A DNA stretch of 64,000 nucleotides from assembly GCF_003545815.1 (NCBI RefSeq), contig NZ_PDUW01000006.1, positions 232,479 to 296,478 of the forward strand, written 5' to 3'. The stretch comes from Pusillimonas caeni (lineage in GTDB: Bacteria > Pseudomonadota > Gammaproteobacteria > Burkholderiales > Burkholderiaceae_B). Shown here in pieces: positions 63,889-64,000 of this stretch (within the stretch, counting starts at the first letter, position 1; every line of letters begins with the position of its first letter). Made by a program: the position numbers and the translations under genes. The notes beneath the pieces were generated by a model. The model saw only the letters and a list, made by a program, of their open reading frames with translations. It made no database searches and had not been told where the DNA came from.

Positions 63889-64000
63889 AAGACCCAAAAA
63901 AACCGGCGGAATAAAACTCAACCAGGGCCGGCAGATAATATTCAAAAAGCCGGCACGATTAGATTCCGGCGTCCCTACTTGCCGCCACCCGTCGCATGCA
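63889..64000. other. Right edge of the window
   Basis: No gene start is visible on either strand within these 112 nt; an A-run (63894-63902) and a mixed A+T-rich stretch follow the repeat element. Confidence 0.4.

Overview
The window reads as chromosomal DNA of a high-GC betaproteobacterium, most likely Burkholderiales, family Alcaligenaceae (Bordetella/Achromobacter/Pusillimonas-like). This rests on gene order (tkt-gap-pgk...fba-purC-purE-purK; queA-tgt-yajC-secD-secF), protein character and the abundance of Liv-type transporters and oxidoreductases. It is an inference; no rRNA or other marker is present. I see no tRNA, rRNA, prophage, insertion sequence or CRISPR array.

Layout. 1-862: end of a branched-chain-amino-acid-type ABC transporter operon (livG end, livF). 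895-1471: a BrnT/BrnA toxin-antitoxin pair. 1682-11744 (minus strand): a central-metabolism block, read in transcription order tkt, gap, pgk, mog, fba, purC, purE, purK, tsaC/sua5. 11841-17699: rsmE, an orphan barstar-like gene overlapping a patatin-like phospholipase, a malic enzyme with a phosphotransacetylase-like tail, and a degenerate FAD-binding protein. 17700-18408: gene-free, with degenerate ~41-bp tandem repeats running into an inverted-repeat element that has a relative at 63660-63888. 18409-22202: aminotransferase, lytic transglycosylase, ubiD.

22209-29948 is a catabolic island. A MarR-type regulator sits between a leftward pair (sulfatase, FAD-linked 2-hydroxyacid dehydrogenase) and a rightward set (MFS transporter, nitrilase-like amidase/nitrilase, two-gene aconitase-X dehydratase). 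The A+T-rich gaps on both sides of the regulator share an AACAATGTTGTT-like box, so the six enzyme and transport genes look like one regulon for an unidentified substrate. 29966-39951 returns to housekeeping: YqjK/YqjE/YqjD-like envelope genes, a secreted protein, upp, dacB, then queA-tgt-yajC-secD-secF.

40003-57724 (minus strand) is a second, larger catabolic region. It holds a three-subunit molybdenum hydroxylase (CoxL/M/S-like), a complete Liv ABC transporter, an MhpA-like FAD monooxygenase with its DUF2783 partner, an alpha/beta hydrolase, a VOC protein and CoxG. Upstream lie an FprA-like ferredoxin reductase, a creatininase-family hydrolase, a 7Fe-type ferredoxin, a stand-alone 2Fe-2S protein and a fumarate-reductase-like flavoprotein. 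A divergent GntR/FCD regulator (57999) closes it. GTTAY-N6-RTAAC palindromes occur upstream of both the coxL-like gene and the flavoprotein, which suggests that one regulator controls both halves. The gene set fits uptake, ring hydroxylation and ring opening of an aromatic or N-heterocyclic acid; the substrate is unknown. Mog in the housekeeping block supplies a step of the molybdenum-cofactor pathway that the hydroxylase needs.

58957-63551 (plus) is a third accessory unit: an AhpD/carboxymuconolactone-decarboxylase-like protein, an acyl-CoA-dehydrogenase-fold flavoprotein that seems to lack the usual catalytic glutamate, and a nitrate/sulfonate-type ABC transporter (ATPase, binding protein, permease). 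The last 450 bases hold a nested inverted-repeat element and no gene.
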